Assembly: GCA_049516595.1 (NCBI GenBank)
Contig: JBEKSY010000003.1
Span: 82,535-146,534, forward strand
Origin: JBEKHT01 sp049516595
GTDB taxonomy: Bacteria > Chloroflexota > Anaerolineae > Anaerolineales > RBG-16-64-43
Length of the DNA: 64,000 bases
Direction of reading: 5' to 3'
The notes below the pieces were generated by a model. The model searched no databases, had not been told where the DNA came from, and saw nothing but the letters and a program-made list of their open reading frames with translations. The position numbers and the translations under genes are program-made. This document shows, piece after piece, positions 1-8,024 of the stretch (positions are counted from its first letter, which is position 1; each line of letters starts with the position of its first letter).

Positions 1-276
1 GCTTTGCGTGGAAGACGAGACCCGCATAAACCCGGCTCGGATCACGTACAGCGCCTGGTTCAGTTTGTCTATCCTCTGTACGGCCCGGATTTTCGCAACA
101 CAGTGGTGTACATTCCTCCAACCAACGAATTGGAGTGGCAACGCCTGCTGGACCAAGAGAGAATTGGCCTTGTGATCACCGTCAAGTCAAAGCCCCAATA
201 CACGTGGATTTCAGATGATCCGGAGTTCGTGCGAGTGAGTTCCCACGGAGGGTATTATGTCTTCGCGCGCAAGTAG
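1..276 (+). CDS. C-terminal fragment of a large membrane/cell-surface protein (partial at window edge)
   Basis: The reading frame is open to the first base, so the gene starts outside the window; only about 91 C-terminal residues are seen, ending at the TAG at 274-276. The fragment is soluble and ends in a stretch like that closing the polytopic membrane proteins at 17.9-23.2 kb: a short domain saying how a residue near the end of the chain is presented, finishing in an aromatic-rich strand (GGYYVFARK). This suggests the tail of a GT-C-like or related multi-pass protein, but the resemblance is judged by eye only. The next small frame starts 20 bases before its stop, which suggests translational coupling. 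No enzymatic motif is visible in the part present. Confidence 0.55.
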   Translation, partial: ALRGRRDPHKPGSDHVQRLVQFVYPLYGPDFRNTVVYIPPTNELEWQRLLDQERIGLVITVKSKPQYTWISDDPEFVRVSSHGGYYVFARK

Positions 277-442
277 AGAATCCCTGGACTCTTGGCCAGG
301 GATGTATGGCCTTGTATTCTTAGCCGTCACGCTTGGGCTTCTGACGGTGTACGCGCTCCAGCCGCATCGACTGGCGAGCCTGGTGAACGAGGCGGGTTGG
401 ATCAAGGCCGTGGCGAAACTCATTCTTGTGCATGGGGTATGA
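257..442 (+). CDS. Small single-pass membrane protein, uncertain
   Basis: A 61-residue frame starting at ATG 257 inside the end of the preceding gene. It has one clear hydrophobic segment at about residues 17-34 (GLVFLAVTLGLLTVYAL) followed by a short amphipathic tail. No family is recognised. It could be a real small membrane protein translated by coupling to the upstream gene, or the 5' stub of a decayed larger membrane protein, because it stops abruptly and no continuation is seen in the other frames. The overlap with the upstream stop and the correct strand favour a real start, but the evidence is thin. Confidence 0.3.
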   Translation: MSSRASRESLDSWPGMYGLVFLAVTLGLLTVYALQPHRLASLVNEAGWIKAVAKLILVHGV

Positions 443-552
443 AGGTCATATTGCCGGAGACGTTGCCAGATGGAGTTGCGAGCGCTTTCGGTCGACTTTT
501 CCTCTGACGACGAGTCGAGGGTGGCAGCGGCGAGTGCTTCGGAGCAACCAAG

Positions 553-2658
553 ATGACATCGTCATTGCTTATGTTCGTCCTGAGCGGGCTCTGCTATCTA
601 CTACCTGGACTAGCGCTTCTTACGGCCGTTCGCGTGCAAGGCATCCACTGGATTGCGAAGGTGATGCTCTCGGTGCCTCTTTCTCTCGTAGTGGTCCCCT
701 TTCTGTTCGGGGTGTCGTCCGATTTTGGGAGGATCCAGGTCTCGTTTGGCTTGTATGCGGCCATCACAGGTGCGCTTTGGCTGACTTCCATCCTGCTCAT
801 TACCACCGGCCACCGGCCCACCATAGCGTTTCGCCCCCAAAATGGAGGCGGAGGTGCTGTCTCTTCCACAGAATGGCTGATCACAGTGTTCGTGATTGCC
901 GGGGTTGCAGTCATGCTGAGTCTCCCCAGAGCCGACGCCCTGGTCCACGGATCAGCCGCGCTTTCCCTCGGCCCCAATGACACGCATTGGCAGCTTGCCG
1001 AGCTGGTTTCGGTGGCCCGGACGGGTCTGCCTCCAGACCACTATTTCTTCCCCGACGCCAGGCTCGCCTACTACTGCTGGTCGCTGATCTACCCTGCTCT
1101 CCTCGGCAGCCAGCAACTCGTGCGCTCCTCATTGGCCCAATCGCTCGCGGTCCATTCGATTGTCCAGGCAATTTCTTATCTGGGAATCTTGTATTGGTTC
1201 CTGCGCATGAACCTGAGGTCCTGGATGGCGCGTATCCTTGGGTTCGCCTTTCTTACGGTTGCGGGGGGGTATGACTTTTTTGTCCAGGCCATTCCAGGGG
1301 GCGCGGAAAACTGGCAGAAGGGAGTCGCTTGGCTGGTCTCTCGTACGATCATCCCCAGCCTGCTCGATCGCCTGATGGCTTACCCGCAACACATCGCCGG
1401 GCTCATGGCCTTCTTGCTAGTTCTCATTGCCTGGCGCAACCTGAGAGCCCACGTCGCTTTGCGACTGGTGCTCCTCGGGCTCCTGATGGCCTTCACATTG
1501 GGAACGAGCGCGGAGATTTTCCTTGCCGAGTGCCTCGGATTGTTGATCGTTGCAATCCTGTACGGAAGCCGCTGGCTGCTGCACCCCAGCCGGTTGGCGG
1601 GTTTGGGCCTGCGAGAACGGATCGGCATCGCCAAGTCCAAGACCTCTGTCCTGCTCGGCGCTGCGGGATGCTTGGCCGTGTTTGTCATGGGCTCTGCCCA
1701 GCCTTTCCAGCTCACCACGGCGAATTCGGTGCGGCTTACTTGGAGCTCGTTTCGGGTTCCCTTGCTTGAGCGGTTCCTGAATTCGTCAAGTTACAAACTC
1801 GCCGTGATGGATCGAGTCCTGACAGTGCTGGGCCTCCCCGTGGCCGCCGTGTGGGTATTGATGATTGAGGTTGGTTTCCCCTTGCTCATTTTTCTCGGCT
1901 GGGTCGCACTGGGCGCCTGGAAGAGGTCGTCCGTCTGGAAGCGGTTCCTGATTGCCTTTCCAATAATTGGTTTCATTCTTCTCTTTTTGGTAAGGGACAC
2001 GAGTCAGGCAAACAATCTATCCATAAACGGGTCGCTGCCTCTTCAGGTGTGCCTGGTGGCGGGCGCGGCTACCGCCATCGATGGGCTCCCCTGGCGAAAG
2101 ATGAGCTCCTTGGGGAGGGTGATGGTTGTCTACCTTGGCACCCTAATCGTTATTTCGCAAGCCATCTCGCCGATGATCGAGCTCATAGAGAACTTCAAGG
2201 TTCCACTTGGGGCGGCTCTGCAAGTCCAGGGTCCAGTAACGGTCGCACGGATTATCGTGGCTCAGCCCCCGGCCAGTTGGCCGGCGTCTCTCGCATATAT
2301 TCGCTGGGCCAATGCGTCTACGCCGGAGAATGCGCTATTCATCGAAGAGGCACCGAGCCAGCCGGACACTCCCGTCTTTCGCAGGCTGGAACGGCTGCGA
2401 CTCCTTGAGTTGCGGGCGGACAAGCCCATGACCTACTATTATATCGATGCCGAGGTCGTGGCTTCGAGTGATCTCAAGTCAATGGAGGACAGGATACGGT
2501 CTTCGGATCTTCGGGAGGAAGCGCTGAAACTGGACTATGTGAAGCGGGTGAGGCCACCGCTCTATTATGTGTCCAGAACGGGATCCAAGGACGGTTGGGG
2601 CAAACCGGTATATAGCGATCGCTGGGTTATTGTCTACGCATTGAGCTACCCCAATTGA
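553..2658 (+). CDS. Large polytopic membrane protein, GT-C-like, 701 aa
   Basis: A 701-residue protein with a dozen or so hydrophobic segments spread over residues 1-560 and a soluble C-terminal domain of about 140 residues. It has the look of GT-C fold glycosyltransferase-like or DUF2298-like membrane proteins: an early extracytoplasmic loop rich in aromatic and acidic residues (NDTHWQLAEL, then HYFFPDARLAYYCW) and a mid-protein segment with GGYDFF and AYPQHIAG, which resembles the equivalent segments of the two proteins at 17914 and 21581. The catalytic residue and substrate cannot be assigned. The start at ATG 553 lacks a strong ribosome binding site. The stop overlaps the first bases of the truncated epimerase downstream. 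A role in cell-surface polysaccharide or lipid glycosylation is an inference from fold and neighbours. Confidence 0.7.
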   Translation: MTSSLLMFVLSGLCYLLPGLALLTAVRVQGIHWIAKVMLSVPLSLVVVPFLFGVSSDFGRIQVSFGLYAAITGALWLTSILLITTGHRPTIAFRPQNGGGGAVSSTEWLITVFVIAGVAVMLSLPRADALVHGSAALSLGPNDTHWQLAELVSVARTGLPPDHYFFPDARLAYYCWSLIYPALLGSQQLVRSSLAQSLAVHSIVQAISYLGILYWFLRMNLRSWMARILGFAFLTVAGGYDFFVQAIPGGAENWQKGVAWLVSRTIIPSLLDRLMAYPQHIAGLMAFLLVLIAWRNLRAHVALRLVLLGLLMAFTLGTSAEIFLAECLGLLIVAILYGSRWLLHPSRLAGLGLRERIGIAKSKTSVLLGAAGCLAVFVMGSAQPFQLTTANSVRLTWSSFRVPLLERFLNSSSYKLAVMDRVLTVLGLPVAAVWVLMIEVGFPLLIFLGWVALGAWKRSSVWKRFLIAFPIIGFILLFLVRDTSQANNLSINGSLPLQVCLVAGAATAIDGLPWRKMSSLGRVMVVYLGTLIVISQAISPMIELIENFKVPLGAALQVQGPVTVARIIVAQPPASWPASLAYIRWANASTPENALFIEEAPSQPDTPVFRRLERLRLLELRADKPMTYYYIDAEVVASSDLKSMEDRIRSSDLREEALKLDYVKRVRPPLYYVSRTGSKDGWGKPVYSDRWVIVYALSYPN

Positions 2659-3278
2659 CCTGTCTTTCCTGTCCCAACGGAGACAAGGGCGCCGGGGATG
2701 TGCCTGCCGATCCCGCGGCCGAGTCATTGATCGGGCCAGAGCGGCTGGGCGTGTTCGCCATGCTTTTCGAGTGGGCGAAGGATGGCAAGAATTTCCCAAT
2801 CCTCCGCCGCGGGGACAATCTTTACCAGTACCTGGACGTCGAAGACCTGTGCCAAGCCATCTGGCTGTGCCTCACCTTTCCGTGTGCGTCGGTCAACGAC
2901 ACTTTCAACATCGGAGCCAAAGAGTACGGGACCCCCCGCAGCGACTTCCAAGCGGTTCTCGATGAGGCGGGATATGGCGGGCGCATCATCTCCCTTCCCG
3001 AAGCTCCCGCCGTGCTCGCCTTGCGGATCCTTGAGTCCCTACACCTTTCGCCTCTGTACAAATGGGTGTACGAGACAATCGGAAAGGAGTCTTTCGTGTC
3101 CATCGAGAAGGCGGAGCGGGTGCTCGGGTTTCAGCCGAGGTACTCCAATCGCGCGGCACTCGTCCGGAGCTTCCATTGGTATCGGGCCAATCAATCTCGG
3201 TTTCAGGGAATGGGGGGCATTTCCCACCGTCGTCCCTGGCGACAGGGTCTGCTCCACATGGCAAAGTGGTTCTTTTAG
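2655..3278 (+). pseudogene. Truncated NAD-dependent epimerase/dehydratase (C-terminal half only)
   Basis: From about position 2730 the frame reads as the substrate-binding half of an extended short-chain dehydrogenase: IGPERLGVFAMLFEW, then LDVEDLCQAIWLCL, then a FNIGAKEYGT strand, as in NAD-dependent sugar epimerases. The N-terminal Rossmann domain with its GxxGxxG motif and the YxxxK catalytic site is absent: the roughly 25 residues before the homologous part look like out-of-frame filler, and the preceding gene occupies the sequence where the Rossmann half should be. Intact members run to about 310-330 residues, whereas this one has at most 207. It is most simply a 5'-deleted pseudogene created by a rearrangement joining it to the upstream membrane protein. 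A function for the isolated half is unlikely, since it lacks the cofactor site. Confidence 0.7.
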
Positions 3279-3467
3279 GGCCAAGGGGTCTCCCGAAGAT
3301 CTCAGTGCCCGCGAGCCTCAAGTTCGCTGCGGCTGATGTACACTTCCCCCCGGCGGCCTCCCGCCGCAGGCGAGTTGGGGCCCCTGGGGCCAGGCAGGGT
3401 CCGCGGGAGGTCGGGTCTCCCGCTTTCGGGAGCCTGTCGACTGCTTGCCCAACGAAGGAGATCTCGC

Positions 3468-4994
3468 ATGAGTATCTTGCTCGATGGTTCCGGTCTATCG
3501 GTCGAGAAGCTGGTCCGCATTGCTCGATTGGGAGAGAAAGTGGACCTCAGCGCAGATGCACTCGAGCGAATCCGGACCTGCCGGGGCATGCTCGAAGACA
3601 AGCTCCGGGCGCACGAGATCATGTACGGAGTGAACACTGGAATCGGCGAGTTCTCCGAAGTCGTCCTCTCCGACGAACAGGTTCAGCAGTTCCAGCGCTA
3701 CCTGATCTACAACCACGCCGCAGGGATTGGGGAACCGGCGCCCATTGAGTATGTACGCGGGGCCATGGCGAGCCGAATCAATGTCCACGCCCACGGCAAC
3801 TCAGGATGCCGACCCGAAATCACCCAAACGCTGGTCGAAATGCTGAATCGAGGTCTTACCCCGGTTGTCTGCCAGAAAGGCTCGGTGGGGGCTTCAGGGG
3901 ATCTGGCACCCATGGCTCAGATGGCGCTCTTGCTAATGGGCGAAGGCGAGGCTTTTTTTGAGGGACAGCGCCTCCCGGGAAAGGAGGCTATGGCGAGGGC
4001 GGGGATCCCAGTCCCCGACCTGCAGGCACGTGATGGGCTGGCCGCGATCAATGGTTCGAACCTGCTGACCGCTATGAGCGCGCTTCATCTCTATGACATG
4101 AACCGCTGGCTCAAACAGGCGGAGATTGCCTGCGCTATGAGCCTGGAAGCCCTGTTGGCAAACATGAAACCCTACGATGTTCGCCTTCACCAGGTTCGTG
4201 GATTCCAAGGAGCCGTGAGAAGCGCAAAAGCGATCCTGCGATGCATCCAGGGCAGCGATCTCTTGACCGGCAAGATGAAGACCAAGATCCAAGATGCGTA
4301 CTCGATGCGCTCCTCGCCCCAAGTCATCGGGGCCGCTCACGACGCCGTCGCCTGGGCCAAGGCCCAAGTGGAGATAGAGCTCAATGGGGTAGGGGATAAC
4401 CCGATCTTCCTCCCGGAGTACAAGCTGACCCTGACCGGCGCGAATTTCCAAGGGACTCCGGTATCGTTGCCGATGGACCTGGCCGGCGTAGCCATCACGA
4501 TGGTGTGCGTGCTGTCCGAACGGCGTCTGAATCGCCTGACCAATCCGGCGCTGAGTGAAGGACTGCCGGCTTTCCTGACCAAGGGGGCGGGGATGTTCTC
4601 CGGCATGATGCTCAGCCAGTACACCGCCGACAGTCTGATCGTGGAACAGCGTATCCTCTCGGCGCCTGCCAGCATCGAATCCATTCCAGCCGCGGCGGAT
4701 CAAGAGGACTTCGTCTCAATGGGCATGAACACGGCAATCAAGAATGCCCAGATTCTTGAGAACGCCTGCGGGGTCTTGGCCATCGAGTTCATGGCTGCTG
4801 CCCAGGGTTTGGACTTCCGTGCCTTCGCGCCCGGTCGCGGGACCCACGTGGCGCATCAGGTGATCCGCAAGTATGTCGATCACCTGGAAGAGGATCGCCC
4901 CCTGTATACAGACCACAACAAGCTGGTGCCCGTGGTCAGGTCAGGCGAGATCCTCGAGGCGGTCGAGAGCGCCGTGGGAAGCCTCGAATCGTGA
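3468..4994 (+). CDS. Histidine/aromatic amino acid ammonia-lyase (MIO enzyme)
   Basis: A 508-residue member of the histidine/phenylalanine/tyrosine ammonia-lyase family, whose members eliminate ammonia from an amino acid using an autocatalytic MIO group. The Ala-Ser-Gly triad that forms MIO is at residues 142-144 (GSVGASGDLAPM), the same numbers as in classical HutH, and Tyr53 (MYGVNTGIG) and His83 (YNHAAGIG) match the catalytic positions. The C-terminal half has the QED segment (AADQEDFVSMG). The start at ATG 3468 is supported by AAGGAG eight bases upstream; upstream in-frame codons are not needed. The substrate is uncertain: histidine lyases normally have Ser-His where this has Asn-His, and QEDH where this has QEDF, so tyrosine/phenylalanine lyase or an aminomutase are alternatives. 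No other histidine-degradation genes are next to it. Confidence 0.85.
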   Translation: MSILLDGSGLSVEKLVRIARLGEKVDLSADALERIRTCRGMLEDKLRAHEIMYGVNTGIGEFSEVVLSDEQVQQFQRYLIYNHAAGIGEPAPIEYVRGAMASRINVHAHGNSGCRPEITQTLVEMLNRGLTPVVCQKGSVGASGDLAPMAQMALLLMGEGEAFFEGQRLPGKEAMARAGIPVPDLQARDGLAAINGSNLLTAMSALHLYDMNRWLKQAEIACAMSLEALLANMKPYDVRLHQVRGFQGAVRSAKAILRCIQGSDLLTGKMKTKIQDAYSMRSSPQVIGAAHDAVAWAKAQVEIELNGVGDNPIFLPEYKLTLTGANFQGTPVSLPMDLAGVAITMVCVLSERRLNRLTNPALSEGLPAFLTKGAGMFSGMMLSQYTADSLIVEQRILSAPASIESIPAAADQEDFVSMGMNTAIKNAQILENACGVLAIEFMAAAQGLDFRAFAPGRGTHVAHQVIRKYVDHLEEDRPLYTDHNKLVPVVRSGEILEAVESAVGSLES

Positions 4995-5836
4995 TACTGG
5001 TTCGTCCGCATCCTGTGCGCACGAAGGCGGCTATACACTGAGACGCACTCGTCCGCCGAATCCGCCCCCTGCAGGTCTTGTTTCGGACCCTTGTCTTCCC
5101 CCCTCCCCTCCGATTCTCAGCAACCTCATTCGTTCCATTAGCGCTTCCGGCCTCCTCGCCACGAGCCTCTTATATGAGACCGCGAGCCCGATTTTCCTCA
5201 TCACCTCGTGGCGGACTTTGGCCGAGATACACTAGCCCTCCCGCCTCCGAATCGTCACACAGGAGGGAACCCCCGCACGAGGTGAGGCCTCCGGGGAGGT
5301 ATCGCTGACTTCCGCGTGTACGGATTGTGAGCCCCGGAACATTCCGATCCCGGCCCCCACCACAAACTGTGACTGGCCGCGGTTGCCCTCTGAACCTGGC
5401 GAGGGATCCCCCAGTCCCTCCTTGTCCATCATCTTGGTGAGAAAAAGACCTGTCTTCCAACTCGGACGGGGACAAACCATTCCCGCTCCACGTCCCCGAT
5501 GCTCGAGCCTTCGCGTTCTGCGGTTGTCAAGCCGGGCGAGTGTGGACGCGGCTTCTGGGGCTACGGTCCGCCCACGGGGCGGGCTACGGCTCGGCTGGAT
5601 GTCGGCCGCGCCTGCTACGATCGCTCCAGGACAGGATTGAGTCTCCAGGGTTTGCAGCTCGCCGCCTGGGGATTGCAGGACGAGAATTGGGAAAACCCTC
5701 CCACTCGGGCTACAATGGCAGCCAAGCGATAAAACCGATCTGGGGACGAGCCTATTCGTTCCATCATGAAGGGGGGGAGAGCCGCCGTGCCCTCGCCGAA
5801 CCAAGGGGAGCCCTTCAGCCGAGGCGGAAGCACCCC
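4995..5836. other. Long intergenic region, no convincing gene
   Basis: About 840 bases between the lyase and the nucleoside kinase. Open frames exist on both strands because of the high GC, but none shows a recognisable domain, a ribosome binding site with a sensible start, or protein-like composition. The only supported element is a candidate promoter near its end (5687-5716). No tRNA, riboswitch or repeat was recognised. Confidence 0.5.
5687..5716 (+). promoter_or_regulatory. Candidate sigma70-type promoter for the nucleoside kinase
   Basis: TTGGGA at 5687-5692 and TACAAT at 5711-5716, 18 bases apart, on the strand of the kinase gene and about 120 bases upstream of its start. The -10 box differs from consensus at one position and the -35 box is weaker. 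The same TACAAT box occurs in the gcv and serS promoters of this window. Confidence 0.4.
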
Positions 5837-6454
5837 GTGGGCAAGCTGATTGTCGTGGTTGGCACCTCCGGTGCGGGCAAGACCACCCTGACCCGGGTCT
5901 TGGCGAGAAATGGGCGGTTGGTGACCGGGGTGGAGCAACACCGGGAACGCCCGTTTCAGGAGGCGTTCGCCCTTGACCTTCATCGATTTGGGCTCGCCAA
6001 TCAGCTGGACTATCTCCTCTTCCGAGCCGAACAAGAGCTGACCATTCGCCATGGCCCGGAGCCAGGAATCCAAGACGGCGGCCTGGATCTGGACTTCCAG
6101 GTCTTCACTCGGCTCTTTCACTCGAAGGGATACCTGAGCGACCCGGAGTTCTCGCTTTGCGAAAGGCTTTACCTCATCCTGCGTGCGACCTTGCCTCCCC
6201 CGGATCTCATCCTCCGTCTGATCGCGCCTCTTGACCTTCTCACCCAGCGATACCGCAAGAGAGGCCGACCCTTTGAGATCGCCAAGCTGGAGGATCTCCC
6301 GATCATGGAGCGCCTCCTGGGACAGTGGCTCGACACCATAACCAGGGTTCCCCGGATCACCGTCGATGGTAGCCGGGACAAGACCCATTTCAGGGCGATG
6401 GCCCCGGACATCCTCAAGGAAATCAACCAAGTCGTTTCCTTGAGGGCAGACTAA
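5837..6454 (+). CDS. Deoxynucleoside kinase family protein
   Basis: A 205-residue P-loop kinase of the deoxyadenosine/deoxyguanosine kinase type, which phosphorylates salvage deoxynucleosides with ATP. Visible motifs: Walker A GTSGAGKT at residues 9-16, the substrate-side ERPF motif (QHRERPFQEAF), a DL-FQ-FTR segment, the conserved CERLY stretch, and the PDLILRL strand followed by an arginine-rich lid (RYRKRGRPFE). The length fits the bacterial family. The start is taken as GTG 5837, immediately before the first beta strand and preceded by the purine-rich GAGGCGGA; a longer frame reaches back to 5540, but that extension has no protein character. The gene stands alone and ends just before a hairpin shared with the convergent gcv operon. 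Nucleoside specificity cannot be read from sequence. Confidence 0.8.
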   Translation: MGKLIVVVGTSGAGKTTLTRVLARNGRLVTGVEQHRERPFQEAFALDLHRFGLANQLDYLLFRAEQELTIRHGPEPGIQDGGLDLDFQVFTRLFHSKGYLSDPEFSLCERLYLILRATLPPPDLILRLIAPLDLLTQRYRKRGRPFEIAKLEDLPIMERLLGQWLDTITRVPRITVDGSRDKTHFRAMAPDILKEINQVVSLRAD

Positions 6455-6496
6455 TTTATGACCCTGCCCTGGCCCCGGACGGTCTGAACTCAACGC

Positions 6497-6524
6497 AAGG
6501 ACCCGAGCCTACGCCCGGGTCCTT
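6497..6524. terminator. Hairpin between convergent genes
   Basis: A 9 bp perfect stem (AAGGACCCG at 6497-6505, CGGGTCCTT at 6516-6524) with a 10 base loop lies between the stop of the kinase and the stop of gcvPB. No U tract follows on either strand, so it is a weak or factor-assisted bidirectional terminator. Confidence 0.5.
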
Positions 6525-6542
6525 GGATGATTCTCCCCCGCC

Positions 6543-8024
6543 TCAGGCGGCCTTTTTGCCAGCCTCCAGAGAAACGGGCCGGCAGCAGAGCACGAGCTGC
6601 TTGGCCGCGCGGACCTCATCCAATCTCGAAACCGGGGCATTGTGGGGTGCCCCCGTAAGGAGTTCGGGCTGAGTTCTCGCCTCCTCGGCGATTTTCAGGA
6701 GCGCATCGGCGAAAGCGTCGAGGGTCTGCTTGCTCTCGGTCTCGGTAGGCTCGATCATCAAGGCCTCGGGCACAATCAGAGGAAAGTAGTTTGTAGGCGG
6801 ATGAAAGCCGAAGTCCATCAGACGTTTGGAGATGTCCAGCGCCCGGACCCCGGGAGCCTGTTCCCACTTGCCCTCCACCACGAACTCGTGCTTGCAAAGG
6901 CGATCGTAGGGAACGTGATAGGTCTCGCGCAGGCGCACTCGCAGGTAGTTGGCGTTGAGCACAGCATGGTTGGCCACCTCCCGCAAACCTCTGGCTCCCT
7001 GCATGCGGATGTAAGTGTACGCACGGACCAGCATCCCGAAGTTTCCGTGAAAAGCCTTCACCCGCCCAATGGTTCTCTTGGGCGTGACGAATCCATACAG
7101 GGGGGGTTCCTCTTCGCGTCCTGGCGCGACGATTCCCACGATGGGTGTCGGCAGGAAGTCTATCAGGTGCTTGGCCACTCCCACCGGTCCCGAACCGGGG
7201 CCGCCTCCGCCGTGCGGGGTCGAAAAGGTCTTGTGCAGGTTGAAATGCAGGACGTCAAATCCGGTGTCCCCCGGCCGGACGATGCCCAGCAAGGCGTTCA
7301 GGTTCGCGCCATCCCCATACAGGAGGGCCCCGCACTGGTGGAGGCACTTCACGATTTCTTCGATGTTTTCGTCGAAGAGGCCGAGGGTGTTCGGGTTGGT
7401 GAGCATCAGCCCTACCACTGTCTCGTCACAGATCGCGCGCAGCGCCTCCAGGTCAAGGTTGCCCCGCGCATCCGAAGGCAACTCAATGGCTTGCAGCCCG
7501 GCCATGGTCGTGCTGGCCGGGTTGGTCCCATGAGCTGAGTCGGGGATGAGGATCTTGGTGCGCTTGTTGTCGCCCCGGCTTCGGTGATAGGCCCGCATGA
7601 TCATCACGCCCGTGAACTCACCCTGCGCGCCGGCCGAGGGCTGAAGGCAGACCCCTGCCATGCCCGAGATCTCCTTCAGCCACTCTTGAAGTTCGTACAT
7701 CAAGGTCAGATTGCCCTGCGAGAAGCTCGGGTCCTGAAGTGGATGACTGAAAGCAAACCCGGGCAGGCGGGCCGCGTCTTCGTTGACCTTGGGGTTGTAC
7801 TTCATCGTGCAGGAACCCAGCGGATAGAAGCCCTTGTCGACCCCGTAATTCATCTGCGACAAACGCAAAAAGTGGCGCACGACGTCGACCTCCGAGAGTT
7901 CGGGCAAGGGAAGATCCGCTCGCAGGAGGTGGGATGGCAGCTCGCTCTCCGGGACATCGGTCGTGGGAAGCGCCACTCCCTCTCGACCGGGAACCGAGAT
8001 CTCGTAGACCAGTGGCTCCGTCAT
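6543..8024 (-). CDS. gcvPB: Glycine dehydrogenase (decarboxylating) subunit 2
   Basis: The PLP-binding half of the two-subunit glycine cleavage P protein, 493 residues, normal for the family. With GcvPA it decarboxylates glycine and passes the aminomethyl group to the lipoyl arm of GcvH. The pyridoxal lysine lies in NLHKTFSTPHGGGGPG, followed by the glycine-rich loop typical of P protein. The N-terminal part has YPLGSCTMKYNPK, also diagnostic. Its ATG overlaps the gcvPA stop by four bases (ATGA), so the two subunits are translationally coupled. It is the last gene of the gcvH-gcvPA-gcvPB operon controlled by the glycine riboswitch. No gcvT gene follows; the next gene is convergent. Confidence 0.97.
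   Translation of the reverse strand: MTEPLVYEISVPGREGVALPTTDVPESELPSHLLRADLPLPELSEVDVVRHFLRLSQMNYGVDKGFYPLGSCTMKYNPKVNEDAARLPGFAFSHPLQDPSFSQGNLTLMYELQEWLKEISGMAGVCLQPSAGAQGEFTGVMIMRAYHRSRGDNKRTKILIPDSAHGTNPASTTMAGLQAIELPSDARGNLDLEALRAICDETVVGLMLTNPNTLGLFDENIEEIVKCLHQCGALLYGDGANLNALLGIVRPGDTGFDVLHFNLHKTFSTPHGGGGPGSGPVGVAKHLIDFLPTPIVGIVAPGREEEPPLYGFVTPKRTIGRVKAFHGNFGMLVRAYTYIRMQGARGLREVANHAVLNANYLRVRLRETYHVPYDRLCKHEFVVEGKWEQAPGVRALDISKRLMDFGFHPPTNYFPLIVPEALMIEPTETESKQTLDAFADALLKIAEEARTQPELLTGAPHNAPVSRLDEVRAAKQLVLCCRPVSLEAGKKAA

Noticed and set aside
5232..5804. A 190-codon minus-strand frame in the 5-5.8 kb gap
   Set aside because: No recognisable domain, no ribosome binding site, and biased GC-rich composition.
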